Assembly (NCBI RefSeq): GCF_030158645.1
Contig: NZ_JAOASO010000062.1
Span: forward strand, 1 to 54,039
Direction: 5' to 3'
DNA length: 54,039 nt
Source: Hydrogenophaga sp.
Lineage (GTDB): Bacteria > Pseudomonadota > Gammaproteobacteria > Burkholderiales > Burkholderiaceae_C
Shown: positions 29,137-38,532 of the stretch, piece by piece
How the letters are laid out: every line of letters begins with the position of its first letter
Numbering within the stretch: the stretch's first letter is position 1
Made by a program: the position numbers and the translations under genes
The notes under the pieces: generated by a model
What the model was told of the DNA's origin: nothing
The model's database searches: none
The model's input: the letters and a program-made list of their open reading frames with translations, nothing else

Positions 29137-31131
29137 ATGTCCACACCTTCGTCGTCCATCCAATCCACCCTGGTCGAAAACCGCGTTTTTGAACCCTCCG
29201 CGGCCACCGTCAAGGCCGCGCGCGTCTCGGGCATGGCGGCTTACCAGGCACTGTGCGACGAGGCCGACAAGGACTTCGAAGGCTTCTGGGCCCGCCTGGC
29301 CCGCGAGACGTTGACCTGGCACAAGCCCTTCACCAAGACGCTGGACTCGTCCAACGCCCCGTTCTACAAGTGGTTCGAAGACGGCGAACTCAACGCCTCC
29401 TACAACTGCCTGGACCGGCACATGGGCACGCCGGTGGAGAACAAGACCGCCATCATCTTTGAAGCCGACGGCGGCGAGGTGACCAAGGTCACTTACAAGG
29501 AATTGCTGGCCAAGGTCTCGCGCTTTGCCAATGCGCTCAAGGCGCGCGGCGTGAAGAAGGGCGACCGTGTCGTCATCTACATGCCCATGACGGTGGAAGG
29601 CGTGGTGGCCATGCAGGCCTGTGCGCGCATCGGCGCCACGCACAGCGTGGTGTTCGGCGGCTTCTCCGCCAAGGCGCTTCAGGAGCGCATTCAGGACGCC
29701 GGTGCCGTGGCCGTGATCACCGCCAACTACCAGCTGCGCGGGGGCAAGGAGTTGCCGCTCAAGTCCATCGTCGATGACGGCATCGCCATGGGCGGCTGCG
29801 AGTGCATCAAGAACGTGATCGTGTTCCAGCGCACACCCACCGCCTGCAACATGGTGGCGGGGCGCGACAGCTTCATGCACGAGGTGATGGCCAGCGAGTC
29901 CGATGTGTGCCCCGCCGAAATGGTGAGCGCGGAACACCCGCTGTTCGTGCTCTACACCTCCGGCTCCACCGGCAAGCCCAAGGGCGTGCAGCACAGCACC
30001 GGCGGCTATCTGCTGTGGGCCAACCTCACGATGAACTGGACCTTCGACCTGAAGCCCGACGACATCTTCTGGTGCACCGCCGACATCGGCTGGATCACCG
30101 GCCACACCTACGTGACCTACGGCCCGCTGGCCGCTGGCGCCACGCAGATCGTGTTCGAAGGGGTGCCCACCTACCCGAACGCAGGGCGCTTCTGGCAGAT
30201 GATCGAGAAGCACAAGTGCACCATCTTCTACACCGCGCCCACGGCGATCCGTTCGCTGATCAAGGCGGCCGAGGGTGACGAAAAAGTGCACCCCGCGCGC
30301 TCCGATCTGTCCAGCCTGCGCCTGCTCGGTTCGGTGGGTGAACCCATCAACCCCGAGGCCTGGATGTGGTACTACAAACACGTGGGTGGCGAGCGCTGCC
30401 CCATCGTGGACACCTTCTGGCAAACCGAAACCGGTGGCCACATGATCACGCCGCTGCCGGGCGCCACGCCCCTGGTGCCGGGCTCGTGCACGCTGCCGCT
30501 GCCGGGCATTGCCGCCGCGATCGTGGACGAAGCCGGTATCGATGTGCCCAACGGCTCGGGCGGCATCCTGGTGGTCAAGAAACCCTGGCCGTCGATGATC
30601 CGCACCATCTGGGGCGACCCCGAGCGCTTCAAGAAGAGCTACTTCCCCGAAGAGCTCAAGGGCTACTACCTGGCCGGCGACGGCGCGGTGCGCAGCGCCG
30701 ACCGTGGCTACTTCCGCATCACCGGTCGCATCGACGACGTGCTCAACGTGTCGGGCCACCGCATGGGCACGATGGAGATCGAATCGGCCCTGGTGAGCAA
30801 GACCGATCTGGTGGCCGAAGCCGCCGTGGTGGGCCGTCCGGACGATTTGACGGGCGAGGCCATCGTGGCCTTCGTGGTGCTCAAGCGCTCGCGCCCCACC
30901 GGCGAAGAGGCCAAGGCCATCGCCAAGGTGCTGCGCGACTGGGTGGGCAAGGAGATCGGCCCGATCGCCAAGCCCAAGGACATCCGCTTCGGCGACAACC
31001 TGCCCAAGACCCGCAGCGGCAAGATCATGCGCCGCCTGCTGCGCTCGATTGCCAAGGGCGAGGCGATCACGCAGGACACCTCCACCCTGGAGAACCCGGC
31101 CATCCTGGATCAGTTGTCGGAGAACAACTGA
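29137..31131 (+). CDS. acs: Acetyl-CoA synthetase
   Basis: A 664-residue AMP-forming acetate:CoA ligase. The P-loop [11 protein letters not shown] starts near residue 273. Further motifs are the [16 protein letters not shown] region, and the hinge and C-terminal catalytic lysine in [13 protein letters not shown] (Lys629), the usual site of regulatory acetylation. The start ATG follows GAGGAGACTGCCC. The next feature is a strong bidirectional terminator. It activates acetate, and is functionally linked to the malonate operon further on, which yields acetyl-CoA. Confidence 0.97.
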   Translation: MSTPSSSIQSTLVENRVFEPSAATVKAARVSGMAAYQALCDEADKDFEGFWARLARETLTWHKPFTKTLDSSNAPFYKWFEDGELNASYNCLDRHMGTPVENKTAIIFEADGGEVTKVTYKELLAKVSRFANALKARGVKKGDRVVIYMPMTVEGVVAMQACARIGATHSVVFGGFSAKALQERIQDAGAVAVITANYQLRGGKELPLKSIVDDGIAMGGCECIKNVIVFQRTPTACNMVAGRDSFMHEVMASESDVCPAEMVSAEHPLFVLYTSGSTGKPKGVQHSTGGYLLWANLTMNWTFDLKPDDIFWCTADIGWITGHTYVTYGPLAAGATQIVFEGVPTYPNAGRFWQMIEKHKCTIFYTAPTAIRSLIKAAEGDEKVHPARSDLSSLRLLGSVGEPINPEAWMWYYKHVGGERCPIVDTFWQTETGGHMITPLPGATPLVPGSCTLPLPGIAAAIVDEAGIDVPNGSGGILVVKKPWPSMIRTIWGDPERFKKSYFPEELKGYYLAGDGAVRSADRGYFRITGRIDDVLNVSGHRMGTMEIESALVSKTDLVAEAAVVGRPDDLTGEAIVAFVVLKRSRPTGEEAKAIAKVLRDWVGKEIGPIAKPKDIRFGDNLPKTRSGKIMRRLLRSIAKGEAITQDTSTLENPAILDQLSENN

Positions 31132-31162
31132 TCGCTCGGGACTTCGGTCCCGTGCAGGCAAC

Positions 31163-31193
31163 AAAAAACCCGCTGTCTCCAGCGGGTTTTTTT
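31163..31193. terminator. Bidirectional terminator between acs and the cytochrome c gene
   Basis: CCCGCTG (31169-31175), loop TCTC and CAGCGGG (31180-31186) form the stem. It is flanked by an A-run on the left and seven T on the right, so it can stop transcription from both convergent genes. Confidence 0.95.
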
Positions 31194-31210
31194 GTGGGCG
31201 GAAACAGAGA

Positions 31211-31516
31211 TTACTTCTGGCTCAGAACCCAGGCCGACAGTTTCTTGGCATCGGCTTCGCTCACCTGCGTGTTCGCGGGCATGGGGATCGCACCCCACAC
31301 ACCGGAGCCGCCTTTGATGATCTTGGTGGCCAGGGCATCGACCGCCTTGGCGTCGCCCGCATACTTCTTGGCCACATCCTTGTACGACGGTCCCACCAGC
31401 TTCTTGTCCACCGCGTGACAGGCCATGCAGTTCTTGCTTTTGGCCAGGGCTTCGTCGGCGAAAGCGGGAGCGGCCAGCGTGGTCATGGCGGCCATAATCA
31501 GGAGAGCGCGTTTCAT
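31211..31516 (-). CDS. Small periplasmic c-type cytochrome (c551/c552-like)
   Basis: A 101-residue class I cytochrome c. The signal peptide is MKRALLIMAAMTTLAAPAFA, cleaved after Ala20. The heme motif CMACH is at Cys30/Cys33/His34. The distal methionine is probably in GAIPMPANTQ near residue 79. Mature size is about 80 residues, like cytochrome c551 electron donors. It depends on the ccm system seen at the window start. It could supply electrons to the cbb3 oxidase, though this is inference. It is convergent with acs. Confidence 0.93.
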   Translation of the reverse strand: MKRALLIMAAMTTLAAPAFADEALAKSKNCMACHAVDKKLVGPSYKDVAKKYAGDAKAVDALATKIIKGGSGVWGAIPMPANTQVSEADAKKLSAWVLSQK

Positions 31517-31640
31517 GGGGTGGTCCTTGTGAGTGAATGCTGAAGTCGGCACAGGCCGGATTTTAGCGAGGCAGGTGGCCGACGAAACGATCGCTTACAG
31601 ATTCTTGCCCCACTTTGTCGGACCTTTACTGGAGCGTGTG

Positions 31641-31886
31641 ATGTATTTGCTGATCCTGGGCGTCATCCTGATGTTGATGAAGTACCTCGGCGTGGAGTTC
31701 ATGGCCAGCGTCTCCTGGTGGTGGGTGTTGACCCCATTTGCGCTGGCGGTGGTCTGGTGGGCCTGGGCCGACGCCACGGGCTACACCAAGCGCCGCGAGA
31801 TGGACAAGATGGACAAGAAGAAACAGGACCGCATCGACAAACAGCGCGAGAACCTTGGCATCAAGACCAAGCGTCGCTCGCGCTGA
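31641..31886 (+). CDS. Small tryptophan-rich membrane protein (TIGR04438-like)
   Basis: An 81-residue protein with two short membrane helices, MYLLILGVILMLMKYLGVEF and the Trp-rich SWWWVLTPFALAVVWWAWAD. A highly basic, Lys/Asp-rich cytoplasmic tail follows (REMDKMDKKKQDRIDKQREN). It matches the small Trp-rich family known from betaproteobacteria; its function is unknown. The ATG at 31641 has GGAG six bases upstream. An in-frame opening at 31533 would overlap the divergent cytochrome start and has no site. It stops six bases before the convergent ilvD. Confidence 0.82.
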   Translation: MYLLILGVILMLMKYLGVEFMASVSWWWVLTPFALAVVWWAWADATGYTKRREMDKMDKKKQDRIDKQRENLGIKTKRRSR

Positions 31887-31892
31887 ACCCCA

Positions 31893-33599
31893 TCAATAGT
31901 TGTCTAGCACCGCGCCCTTGCTGGCGCTGGACGCGTTGAACGCAAACTTGGCCTGCACGCCGCGCGTGTAGCGCGGCGCTGGTGCCGTCCAGGCGGCGCG
32001 GCGCTTTTCGATCTCGGCCTCGGGCACATTCAGCTCCAACAGCAATTTGTGTGCGTCGATGGTGATGCTGTCGCCTTCGTTCACGAAGGCGATGGTGCCG
32101 CCTGCCGCGGCTTCGGGCGCCACGTGCCCCACCACCATGCCCCAGGTGCCGCCGCTGAAGCGACCATCGGTGATCAGGCCCACGCTTTCGCCCAGACCCG
32201 CGCCGATCAGCGCGCCCGTGGGTGCCAGCATTTCCGGCATGCCCGGGCCGCCCTTGGGGCCGAGGTAGCGCAGCACCATCACGTCACCCGCCTTGATCTT
32301 GCCGTCCAGGATCGCCTGCAGGGCCGACTGCTCGTCGTCGAAGACGCGCGCCGGGCCGGTCATCACCGGGTTCTTCAGGCCGGTGATCTTGGCCACCGCG
32401 CCTTCGGGGCTGAGGTTGCCCTTGAGGATGGCGAGATGGCCGTGTTCGTACATGGGCTTGTCGATCGGGCGGATCACGTCCTGGTCGGCGCGCGGTGCAT
32501 CGGGCACGTCCTTGAGCACCTCGGCAATCGTCTGGCCGCTGATGGTCAGGCAGTCGCCGTGCAGCAGACCGGCGTTGAGCAGCACCTTCATGACTTGTGG
32601 AATGCCGCCGGCCTTGTGCAGGTCCACGGCGAGGTACTTGCCACTGGGCTTCAGATCGCACAGCACCGGCGTCTTCTGGCGCACGCGCTCGAAATCGTCG
32701 ATGGTCCACTCGACGTCGGCCGCGTGGGCAATGGCCAGGAAGTGCAGCACCGCGTTGGTGGAACCGCCGGTGGCCATGATCACCGCCACGGCGTTCTCGA
32801 TGGCCTTCTTGGTCACGATGTCGCGTGGCTTGATGTCTTTCTTGATCGCCTCGATCAGCACCTTGGCCGACTCTTTCGCCGAGTTCATCTTCTCGTCGTG
32901 CGGGTTGGCCATGGTGCTGGAGTAGGGCAGCGAGATGCCCAGTGCTTCAAACGCCGAGGACATGGTGTTGGCGGTGTACATGCCGCCGCACGAGCCGGTG
33001 CCGGGGATGGCGCGCATCTCGATCTCGCGCAGGTCTTCGTCGCTCATGTTGCCGGCGGCGTTCTGGCCCACGGCTTCGAACACGCTGACGATGTTGAGGT
33101 CCTGTCCCTTCCAGTGGCCCGGGAGGATGGTGCCGCCGTACACGTAGATGGCCGGCACGTTGGCGCGCAGCATGCCCATCAGGCCGCCGGGCATGTTTTT
33201 GTCGCAGCCGCCGACCACCACCACGCCGTCCATCCACTGGCCGCCCACGCAGGTCTCGATGCAGTCGGAGATCACCTCGCGGCTGACCAGCGAGTACTTC
33301 ATGCCTTCGGTGCCCATGGCCATGCCGTCCGAGATGGTGGGTGTGCCAAACACCTGCGCGTTGCCGCCGGCCTCTTCGATGCCGGCGATGGCCGCGTCGG
33401 CCAGCTTCTGCAGGCCGGAGTTGCACGGCGTGATGGTGCTGTGGCCGTTGGCCACGCCCACCATGGGTTTGACGAAGTCGCCTTCCTCGTAGCCCATGGC
33501 GTAGTACATCGAGCGGTTGGGCGCCCGCGACTTGCCTTGCGTGATGTTGGCGCTGCGGCTGTTGATGGGCTTGATCGGGATGGTTTTGCTGTCGGCCAT
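31893..33599 (-). CDS. ilvD: Dihydroxy-acid dehydratase
   Basis: A 568-residue iron-sulfur dehydratase of branched-chain amino acid synthesis. It makes 2-oxoisovalerate and 3-methyl-2-oxopentanoate from the dihydroxy acids. Cluster cysteines are visible in [17 protein letters not shown] and [10 protein letters not shown]. The C-terminal motif [14 protein letters not shown] is intact. Length corresponds to the shorter, ~560-residue branch. The ATG at 33599 begins [16 protein letters not shown]. It is divergent from a LysR-type gene over 99 bases. Confidence 0.96.
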   Translation of the reverse strand: MADSKTIPIKPINSRSANITQGKSRAPNRSMYYAMGYEEGDFVKPMVGVANGHSTITPCNSGLQKLADAAIAGIEEAGGNAQVFGTPTISDGMAMGTEGMKYSLVSREVISDCIETCVGGQWMDGVVVVGGCDKNMPGGLMGMLRANVPAIYVYGGTILPGHWKGQDLNIVSVFEAVGQNAAGNMSDEDLREIEMRAIPGTGSCGGMYTANTMSSAFEALGISLPYSSTMANPHDEKMNSAKESAKVLIEAIKKDIKPRDIVTKKAIENAVAVIMATGGSTNAVLHFLAIAHAADVEWTIDDFERVRQKTPVLCDLKPSGKYLAVDLHKAGGIPQVMKVLLNAGLLHGDCLTISGQTIAEVLKDVPDAPRADQDVIRPIDKPMYEHGHLAILKGNLSPEGAVAKITGLKNPVMTGPARVFDDEQSALQAILDGKIKAGDVMVLRYLGPKGGPGMPEMLAPTGALIGAGLGESVGLITDGRFSGGTWGMVVGHVAPEAAAGGTIAFVNEGDSITIDAHKLLLELNVPEAEIEKRRAAWTAPAPRYTRGVQAKFAFNASSASKGAVLDNY

Positions 33600-33685
33600 G
33601 GGTCTTGTCTCGTGGGGTGGGGAAAAGAGCGCCAAGTATGCGGCAGCCCCTGGGCACTTTCCAATTGCTTTGAGGGGATGGTTTG

Positions 33686-33700
33686 ATACGCTAGGCGTAT
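33686..33700. promoter_or_regulatory. Palindromic LysR-type box overlapping the LysR start codon
   Basis: ATACGC, TAG, GCGTAT is a perfect 6-bp inverted repeat around three bases. It contains the T-N11-A pattern of LysR-family sites. Its last two bases are the first two of the lysR ATG (33699). It lies in the divergent ilvD/lysR region, so autoregulation and/or control of ilvD is plausible. Confidence 0.5.
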
Positions 33701-34652
33701 GAATGAGCCATCCAGATCGCTGCGCATTGAATTGCGCCAGTGGCGCCAGTTCGTCGCCTTGGCCGAGGAGCTTCATTTCGGCCGTGCCGCCGCGCGCCTG
33801 CACATGACCCAGCCGCCGCTGACCCAGGCCATCGCCGGTCTGGAGACCGCCTTGGGCGTGCGCCTGTTCGAGCGCACGCAGCGCAGCGTGCACATCACGC
33901 CGGCCGGCGCGGCACTGTTGCCCGAGGTTCGCGAGTTGCTCGCTCGCGCGCAGGCCCTGCCCGGGCTGGCGCGCGCCGCCGCAGCCGGCGAGCTGGGGCG
34001 GCTTCGGCTGGCCTTCGTGTCCACGGTCGGTTTTGATCTGCTGCCACGGTGGGTGCGGGCATTTCGCGAACGCTGGCCGCAGGTCGCGCTGGAACTGATC
34101 GAGGCCACGGGCGATGTGCAGCTGGAGCTGCTCGCGCGCGGCGAGGTGGACGCCGGCTTTGTGTTGCATTCGCCCGGTTTCACCGCTCCGGGACTCGCCC
34201 AGGCGCTGATTGCCAGCGAACCGTTGGTGGTGGCCTTGCCCGAAACCCACCCGTTGGCGGCCGAGGAGCGACCTTCGCTCAAAAGCCTGCTGGCCGAGCC
34301 GCTCGTGATCTTTCCCCGCCGCATCCTGCCTTCGCTGTTCGACGCGATCTTTGCGCTCTACAACGCGGCCGGCCGCGTGCCGCAGGTGTCACAAGAGGCC
34401 ATCCAGATGCAGACCATCGTGAACCTGGTGTCCGCGGGATTGGGCATCGCCTGGGTGCCGCAGAGCGTGCGCCAGTTCCAGCGGCCCGGTGTGGTGTACC
34501 GGTCGGTGGCCTGGCCGCGGGGGAGGGCGGTGCCGGCGTGCGAGACCAGCCTGGTCTGGCGTGAGGATGCCGTGAGTCCGACGCTGGCGCATTTCATCGG
34601 CTTTGCGATCGAGACTCCAGGAAGCACCCCTGCGCGGGTCGCTGTTCTTTGA
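33699..34652 (+). CDS. LysR-family transcriptional regulator
   Basis: A 317-residue LTTR. The N-terminal winged helix-turn-helix begins [20 protein letters not shown]. The recognition region is [20 protein letters not shown], with [15 protein letters not shown] after it. The substrate-binding domain runs from about residue 95 and contains [15 protein letters not shown]. It is divergent from ilvD, so it may control ilvD; the effector is unknown. The start ATG overlaps a palindromic box. No good ribosome-binding site is visible upstream. Confidence 0.88.
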   Translation: MNEPSRSLRIELRQWRQFVALAEELHFGRAAARLHMTQPPLTQAIAGLETALGVRLFERTQRSVHITPAGAALLPEVRELLARAQALPGLARAAAAGELGRLRLAFVSTVGFDLLPRWVRAFRERWPQVALELIEATGDVQLELLARGEVDAGFVLHSPGFTAPGLAQALIASEPLVVALPETHPLAAEERPSLKSLLAEPLVIFPRRILPSLFDAIFALYNAAGRVPQVSQEAIQMQTIVNLVSAGLGIAWVPQSVRQFQRPGVVYRSVAWPRGRAVPACETSLVWREDAVSPTLAHFIGFAIETPGSTPARVAVL

Positions 34653-34883
34653 GGGCGCTGTTCGATCTGGTGCAGGACGTGTGGTTGGGCCACTTGCGGG
34701 TGGCCGAGCGACTGGCTCTCCAGTCCCTGCTGAGGGTTGACCAGCCGGCGCACGGAGAATCAGGGCGGCGACGGCCTGCGCTGACGATCGAAGTTTCAGT
34801 TTCTCAAGCCGCAGCCGAAATTGATCGGGGGGGTGATCGGAGGCGAACGGACGTTGCCAGCGCTTCCTTGACTGGAGGAGGCC
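34653..34883. other. Intergenic region before the H-NOX gene
   Basis: 231 bases with no open frame that looks coding. The only clear signal is the ribosome-binding stretch GGAGGAGG at 34874-34881 just before the H-NOX start. No convincing promoter or terminator could be read by eye. Confidence 0.5.
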
Positions 34884-35423
34884 ATGAAAGGCGTCGTTTT
34901 CACCGAATTTCTGGGCATGGTGGAGGAGCAGTTCTCCGCCGACATGGTTGATGACGTCATCGATGACGCCCAACTGCCGCATGGCGGCGCCTACACCACG
35001 GTGGGCACCTATCCGCACCAGGAAATGGTGGCGATGGTGGTCGCCCTGTCCCAGCACAGCGGCATTGCCGTGACGGACCTGGTCCGTGCGTTCGGAAAGC
35101 ACCTATTTGGTCGCTTCGTGGTTGGCTTTCCGAGTTTCTTTCAAGGGGTCGATAACGCGTTTCAGTTCCTCTCCGGTATCGAGGACATCATCCACGTGGA
35201 GGTGCTCAAGCTGTATCCGGATGCAGAGCTGCCCCGCTTCGATGTGGAGCACCATGACGCGCAGAGACTCGTGCTGCTCTACCACTCGCCCAGGCATTTC
35301 GAGGACCTTGCCGAGGGCCTCATGCAAGGCTGTGTGGCCCATTTCGGTGAGCAGATCGCCATCACCCGCGAGCCGGCTGCGCATGGCGCCAGCCACCGCT
35401 TTCACCTGACTCGACAGAGCTGA
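34884..35423 (+). CDS. H-NOX heme nitric-oxide/oxygen sensor protein
   Basis: A 179-residue stand-alone H-NOX domain, which binds NO through a ferrous heme and controls a partner. The proximal heme ligand is His104 ([20 protein letters not shown]). The heme-propionate motif YxSxR is Tyr133-Ser135-Arg137 ([10 protein letters not shown]). The opening [18 protein letters not shown] is typical. A strong Shine-Dalgarno (GGAGGAGG) precedes it. The kinase gene follows after five bases, so the two form a signalling operon. In such pairs NO-bound H-NOX usually inhibits kinase autophosphorylation; that is family knowledge. Confidence 0.95.
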   Translation: MKGVVFTEFLGMVEEQFSADMVDDVIDDAQLPHGGAYTTVGTYPHQEMVAMVVALSQHSGIAVTDLVRAFGKHLFGRFVVGFPSFFQGVDNAFQFLSGIEDIIHVEVLKLYPDAELPRFDVEHHDAQRLVLLYHSPRHFEDLAEGLMQGCVAHFGEQIAITREPAAHGASHRFHLTRQS

Positions 35424-35428
35424 ACGCC

Positions 35429-36778
35429 ATGGACGAAGCCGAAATCGCCAAATACACCCGCCGCATCGAACGCGAGCGGAACGCTCGCGCCGAGGCAGAG
35501 CGGTTGCTGGAAGAAAAGAGCCTGGCGCTGTTTCAGGCCAACCGTTCTCTGCAGCAGCTCGCCGACGATCTGGAGCAGCAGGTGGCCGAGCGCACGGCCG
35601 AACTGCGACTGGCGCTGGACCGCGCCGAGGCCTCGACCCGCGCCAAGAGTGAATTCCTGGCCATGATGAGCCACGAAATCCGCACGCCCCTGAACGGCAT
35701 TCTGGGCATGACGCAGTTGCTGGAGATGACCGCACTGAACACCGAGCAGAGCGACTATCTCGGTGCGATCCGCAGTTCGGGCGACACGCTGCTGGTTCTG
35801 CTCAACGACATCCTGGATTTCTCCAAGATCGAGGCCGGGTACCTCGACCTCGAACACCGGGATTTCGACATTGAAGAGGCGGTTTCCAGCACCCTGGCGC
35901 TTTACCGGCCGATGGCCGAGCGCAAATCGCTGGCCCTGGACCACACCTGGGGTCCCGTGCTGACCACCCATGTGCGGGGCGACCGCACCCGGCTGCGCCA
36001 GGTGCTCTCCAACCTGCTGGCCAACGCCATCAAGTTCACATCGGAAGGGCGGGTCCATGTGAACGTGTCAATGCGCGAGAGCGCCGATGCATTCACGCTG
36101 GACATCGCCGTGGAAGACACCGGCATCGGCATTCCGAAAGACCGGCTGGACCGCCTGTTCAAGGCGTTCTCGCAGGTGGATTCGTCCACCACGCGCCAGT
36201 TCGGCGGCACCGGGCTGGGCCTGGCCATTTCGGCGCGGCTTTGCCACGCGATGGGTGGCGAAATCACGGTGACGAGCCAGGTGGGCAAAGGCTCGGTCTT
36301 CCGGTTCAGCGTGGCATTGGCGCTCGCGCCCTGCGCTGCGCCCTCACCGCTGACCCCTGTGCCTGCGGCGAAAGCGGTCAGCGGGTCGGCCCGCGAGTTG
36401 GTCGCCAACAAGCGTCTCGTGCTCGTGGTGGATGATGACCGGATCAACCGCACCCTGGCGCTGGCGATGCTGGACAAGCTGGGCGTGACCGCCGAATCAG
36501 CGGCCTGCGGTGAGGATGCCGTCACCCGCGTCAGCGCGGGCGATGTGGACATTGTGCTCATGGACCTGCAGATGCCGGGCATGGACGGCGTGCAGACCAC
36601 ACACTTCATTCGTGGCCTGGACATTCGCCAGCCCTGCATCATTGCCTTGACCGCCAATGCTTACGAGAGTGACCGGCAGCGTTGCATGGCCGCCGGCATG
36701 GACGATTTCATGGCCAAGCCGTTCCGGCTCGATGCCCTGGGCGAAAAACTGGCCCTGATGTCGGCGGCGCCGGTCTGA
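35429..36778 (+). CDS. H-NOX-associated hybrid histidine kinase
   Basis: A 449-residue cytoplasmic hybrid kinase. An N-terminal coiled coil (about residues 10-75) leads to the dimerisation/phosphoacceptor helix with His82 in [12 protein letters not shown]. The ATPase domain has N (LLANAIKF), G1 (DTGIGI) and G2 (GGTGLGL) boxes. The receiver domain has the phosphorylatable Asp379 ([12 protein letters not shown]). There is no PAS, GAF or membrane segment, so sensing must come from the H-NOX partner. The final output protein (an HPt or response regulator) is not in the window. Confidence 0.94.
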   Translation: MDEAEIAKYTRRIERERNARAEAERLLEEKSLALFQANRSLQQLADDLEQQVAERTAELRLALDRAEASTRAKSEFLAMMSHEIRTPLNGILGMTQLLEMTALNTEQSDYLGAIRSSGDTLLVLLNDILDFSKIEAGYLDLEHRDFDIEEAVSSTLALYRPMAERKSLALDHTWGPVLTTHVRGDRTRLRQVLSNLLANAIKFTSEGRVHVNVSMRESADAFTLDIAVEDTGIGIPKDRLDRLFKAFSQVDSSTTRQFGGTGLGLAISARLCHAMGGEITVTSQVGKGSVFRFSVALALAPCAAPSPLTPVPAAKAVSGSARELVANKRLVLVVDDDRINRTLALAMLDKLGVTAESAACGEDAVTRVSAGDVDIVLMDLQMPGMDGVQTTHFIRGLDIRQPCIIALTANAYESDRQRCMAAGMDDFMAKPFRLDALGEKLALMSAAPV

Positions 36779-36789
36779 AAGCCAAGAAG

Positions 36790-36826
36790 CCCGGCACGGC
36801 CACCGGTGGCCCATCGCCGTGCCGGG
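36790..36826. other. Perfect 10-bp hairpin between the kinase gene and lgt
   Basis: CCCGGCACGG (36790-36799) and CCGTGCCGGG (36817-36826) pair perfectly. The loop contains its own palindrome CCACCGGTGG (36800-36809). It starts 11 bases after the kinase stop. There is no T-run, so it may be a rho-dependent or processing structure rather than an intrinsic terminator. Confidence 0.5.
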
Positions 36827-36874
36827 TACGGCGTTCGTAGCGGACCGGTGCCGGATCGCTGCGACAATCCCGCC

Positions 36875-37675
36875 ATGCTCCAACACCCCCAAATCGACCC
36901 CGTTGCCTTGCAGCTCGGCCCGCTGGCCATCCACTGGTACGGCCTCACCTACCTGGCCGCCTTCGGGCTCTTCATGTGGCTGGCCAACCTGCGCCTGCGC
37001 CACCAGCCGTTCGCCGGCGTCACCAACCCACCCTGGACCCGGCGCGATGTGGAGGACATTTTGTTCCTCGGCGTGCTCGGTGTGGTGGCGGGCGGGCGCA
37101 TCGGTTACTGCCTGTTCTACAAGCCAGCGTACTACCTGGCCAACCCGCTGGAGGTGTTTGCCATCTGGCAGGGTGGCATGAGTTTTCATGGCGGCCTGAT
37201 CGGCGTGATGCTGGCCATGGTCTGGTACGCGCACAGCCGCAAACGCCCGTTCATGGAGGTCATGGACTTTGTGGCGCCTTGCGTGCCCACGGGTCTTGCG
37301 GCCGGGCGCGTGGGCAACTTCATCAACGGTGAGCTCTGGGGTCGGGTGGCCGACCCGTCGTTGCCCTGGGGCATGGTGTTTCCGGGTGCGGGCGATCTGC
37401 CGCGACACCCTTCGCAGGTTTATCAGTTCCTGCTCGAAGGCCTGCTGCTCTTTGTGCTGCTGTGGTTCTATGCGCGCAAACCGCGTGCGCGCGGGCAGGT
37501 GTCGGCGGTGTTCCTCATGGGCTATGGCGTGTTCCGTTTCATCGCCGAGTTTTTCCGCGAGCCCGACGCCCACCTGGGCCTGCTGTCCATGGGCATGAGC
37601 ATGGGGCAGTGGCTGTGCGTGCCCATGGTGCTCGCGGGCGCGTTCATGTGGTGGTGGTTCGGCCGGCGCAGCTAG
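36875..37675 (+). CDS. lgt: Prolipoprotein diacylglyceryl transferase
   Basis: A 266-residue inner-membrane enzyme that adds the diacylglyceryl group to the lipobox cysteine of prolipoproteins. About seven helices are present. The signature [18 protein letters not shown], and the conserved histidine and glycines in MSFHGGLIG, are intact. The start ATG at 36875 gives the usual [16 protein letters not shown]. Longer in-frame starts run through the upstream hairpin. A copy of the interspersed repeat lies directly after the gene. Confidence 0.96.
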   Translation: MLQHPQIDPVALQLGPLAIHWYGLTYLAAFGLFMWLANLRLRHQPFAGVTNPPWTRRDVEDILFLGVLGVVAGGRIGYCLFYKPAYYLANPLEVFAIWQGGMSFHGGLIGVMLAMVWYAHSRKRPFMEVMDFVAPCVPTGLAAGRVGNFINGELWGRVADPSLPWGMVFPGAGDLPRHPSQVYQFLLEGLLLFVLLWFYARKPRARGQVSAVFLMGYGVFRFIAEFFREPDAHLGLLSMGMSMGQWLCVPMVLAGAFMWWWFGRRS

Positions 37676-37680
37676 GGATG

Positions 37681-37758
37681 CTGCCCCCACGCTCCACCGC
37701 TTCGCGGGTCGCTGCCCCCCGAGGGGACTGATCCGCCTTGGGGCGGCCCGGCGGCGGA
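37681..37758 (+). repeat. Interspersed GC-rich repeat, copy A
   Basis: The unit begins at CCCCCACGCTCC, has TCGCTGCCCCCCGAGGGG in the middle and ends CTTGGGGCGGCCCGGCGG. The same unit occurs at 40897-40972 (divergent version) and, inverted, at 53481-53553. It sits between lgt and the malonate regulator, six bases after the lgt stop. Confidence 0.85.
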
Positions 37759-37829
37759 TCTGTGCGCCGCTCATCGCCTGCAAGGGTAAATCCCCGGTGC
37801 AGGTGACCGGGGATTTTTTATCATCGGCT

Positions 37830-37847
37830 GTAATTACAGGTGATTAC
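37830..37847. promoter_or_regulatory. Palindromic operator in front of the GntR gene
   Basis: GTAATTAC, AG, GTGATTAC is an 18-bp palindrome with one mismatched pair (GTAATnAC/GTnATTAC). It stands 16 bases before the ATG at 37864, in a short AT-rich patch. GntR/FCD regulators bind such short palindromes and often autoregulate. Confidence 0.55.
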
Positions 37848-37863
37848 GAACGAACCCAACCCC

Positions 37864-38532
37864 ATGCGACTGGTGCTCAACTCCCTGCACGACGAAGTGG
37901 CCGCGAAGCTTCGGCAGCGCATCTTCGACGGTGTGCTGCCACCCGGCAGCTTCATCGACGAGCTCGCGCTCTGCGGTGAGTGGGCCATCTCCCGCACGCC
38001 GTTGCGCGAGGCGCTCAAGGTGCTGGCCGCCGAAGGCCTGGTGCGCCACGAACCGCGCCGGGGGTGCTTCGTCAACCAGATCACCGAGCGCGACCTCGAC
38101 GAGATCTTTCCCGTCATTGCCCTGCTCGAAGGCCGGTGTGCGTTTGAAGCCGCCAGCAACGCCACCGACGCCGATCTGGTGACGCTGGAGCAGATGCACG
38201 ACCGCCTGAACCGCTGCGCCAAATCGCGCCGCATCAACGACTACTACCAGGCCAACTTCGCCATTCATGAAGCCATCATCACGCTGGCCAACAACCGCTG
38301 GCTGGCACAGGTGATCGGGGACCTGCGCAAGATCGTCAAGCTCGCGCGCCTGCAGCAATTGCACGCACCGGGCCGGCTGGACCAGAGCCTTTCAGAGCAC
38401 ATGGCGGTGTTTGCCGCGATCAAGGCGCGCGATGCCGAAGGCGCCGAGGCCGCCATGCGCACCCACCTCACGCGCCAGCGCGTGGCCTTGCGCGAACTCG
38501 CGCGCAACAACACATCGAGGATCTCCGCATGA
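37864..38532 (+). CDS. GntR-family (FCD) regulator of the malonate operon
   Basis: A 222-residue regulator. The winged helix DNA-binding domain is near residues 8-72 (LHDEVAAKLRQRIFDG, then ISRTPLREALKVLAAEGLV). A helical FCD ligand domain follows, with metal/ligand residues such as FAIHEAII and the later EHMAVFAAI. The stop overlaps the malonyl-CoA decarboxylase start (ATGA), so it is the first gene of the operon, like MatR. A GTG start at 37840 is also possible but lies within the putative operator. No strong Shine-Dalgarno is seen for either start. Confidence 0.87.
   Translation: MRLVLNSLHDEVAAKLRQRIFDGVLPPGSFIDELALCGEWAISRTPLREALKVLAAEGLVRHEPRRGCFVNQITERDLDEIFPVIALLEGRCAFEAASNATDADLVTLEQMHDRLNRCAKSRRINDYYQANFAIHEAIITLANNRWLAQVIGDLRKIVKLARLQQLHAPGRLDQSLSEHMAVFAAIKARDAEGAEAAMRTHLTRQRVALRELARNNTSRISA

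Noticed and set aside
32049..33686. 545-codon open frame on the plus strand opposite ilvD
   Set aside because: Its product is His/Val/Ala/Gly-rich low-complexity sequence, the typical antisense shadow of a high-GC gene. ilvD on the other strand has full family motifs.
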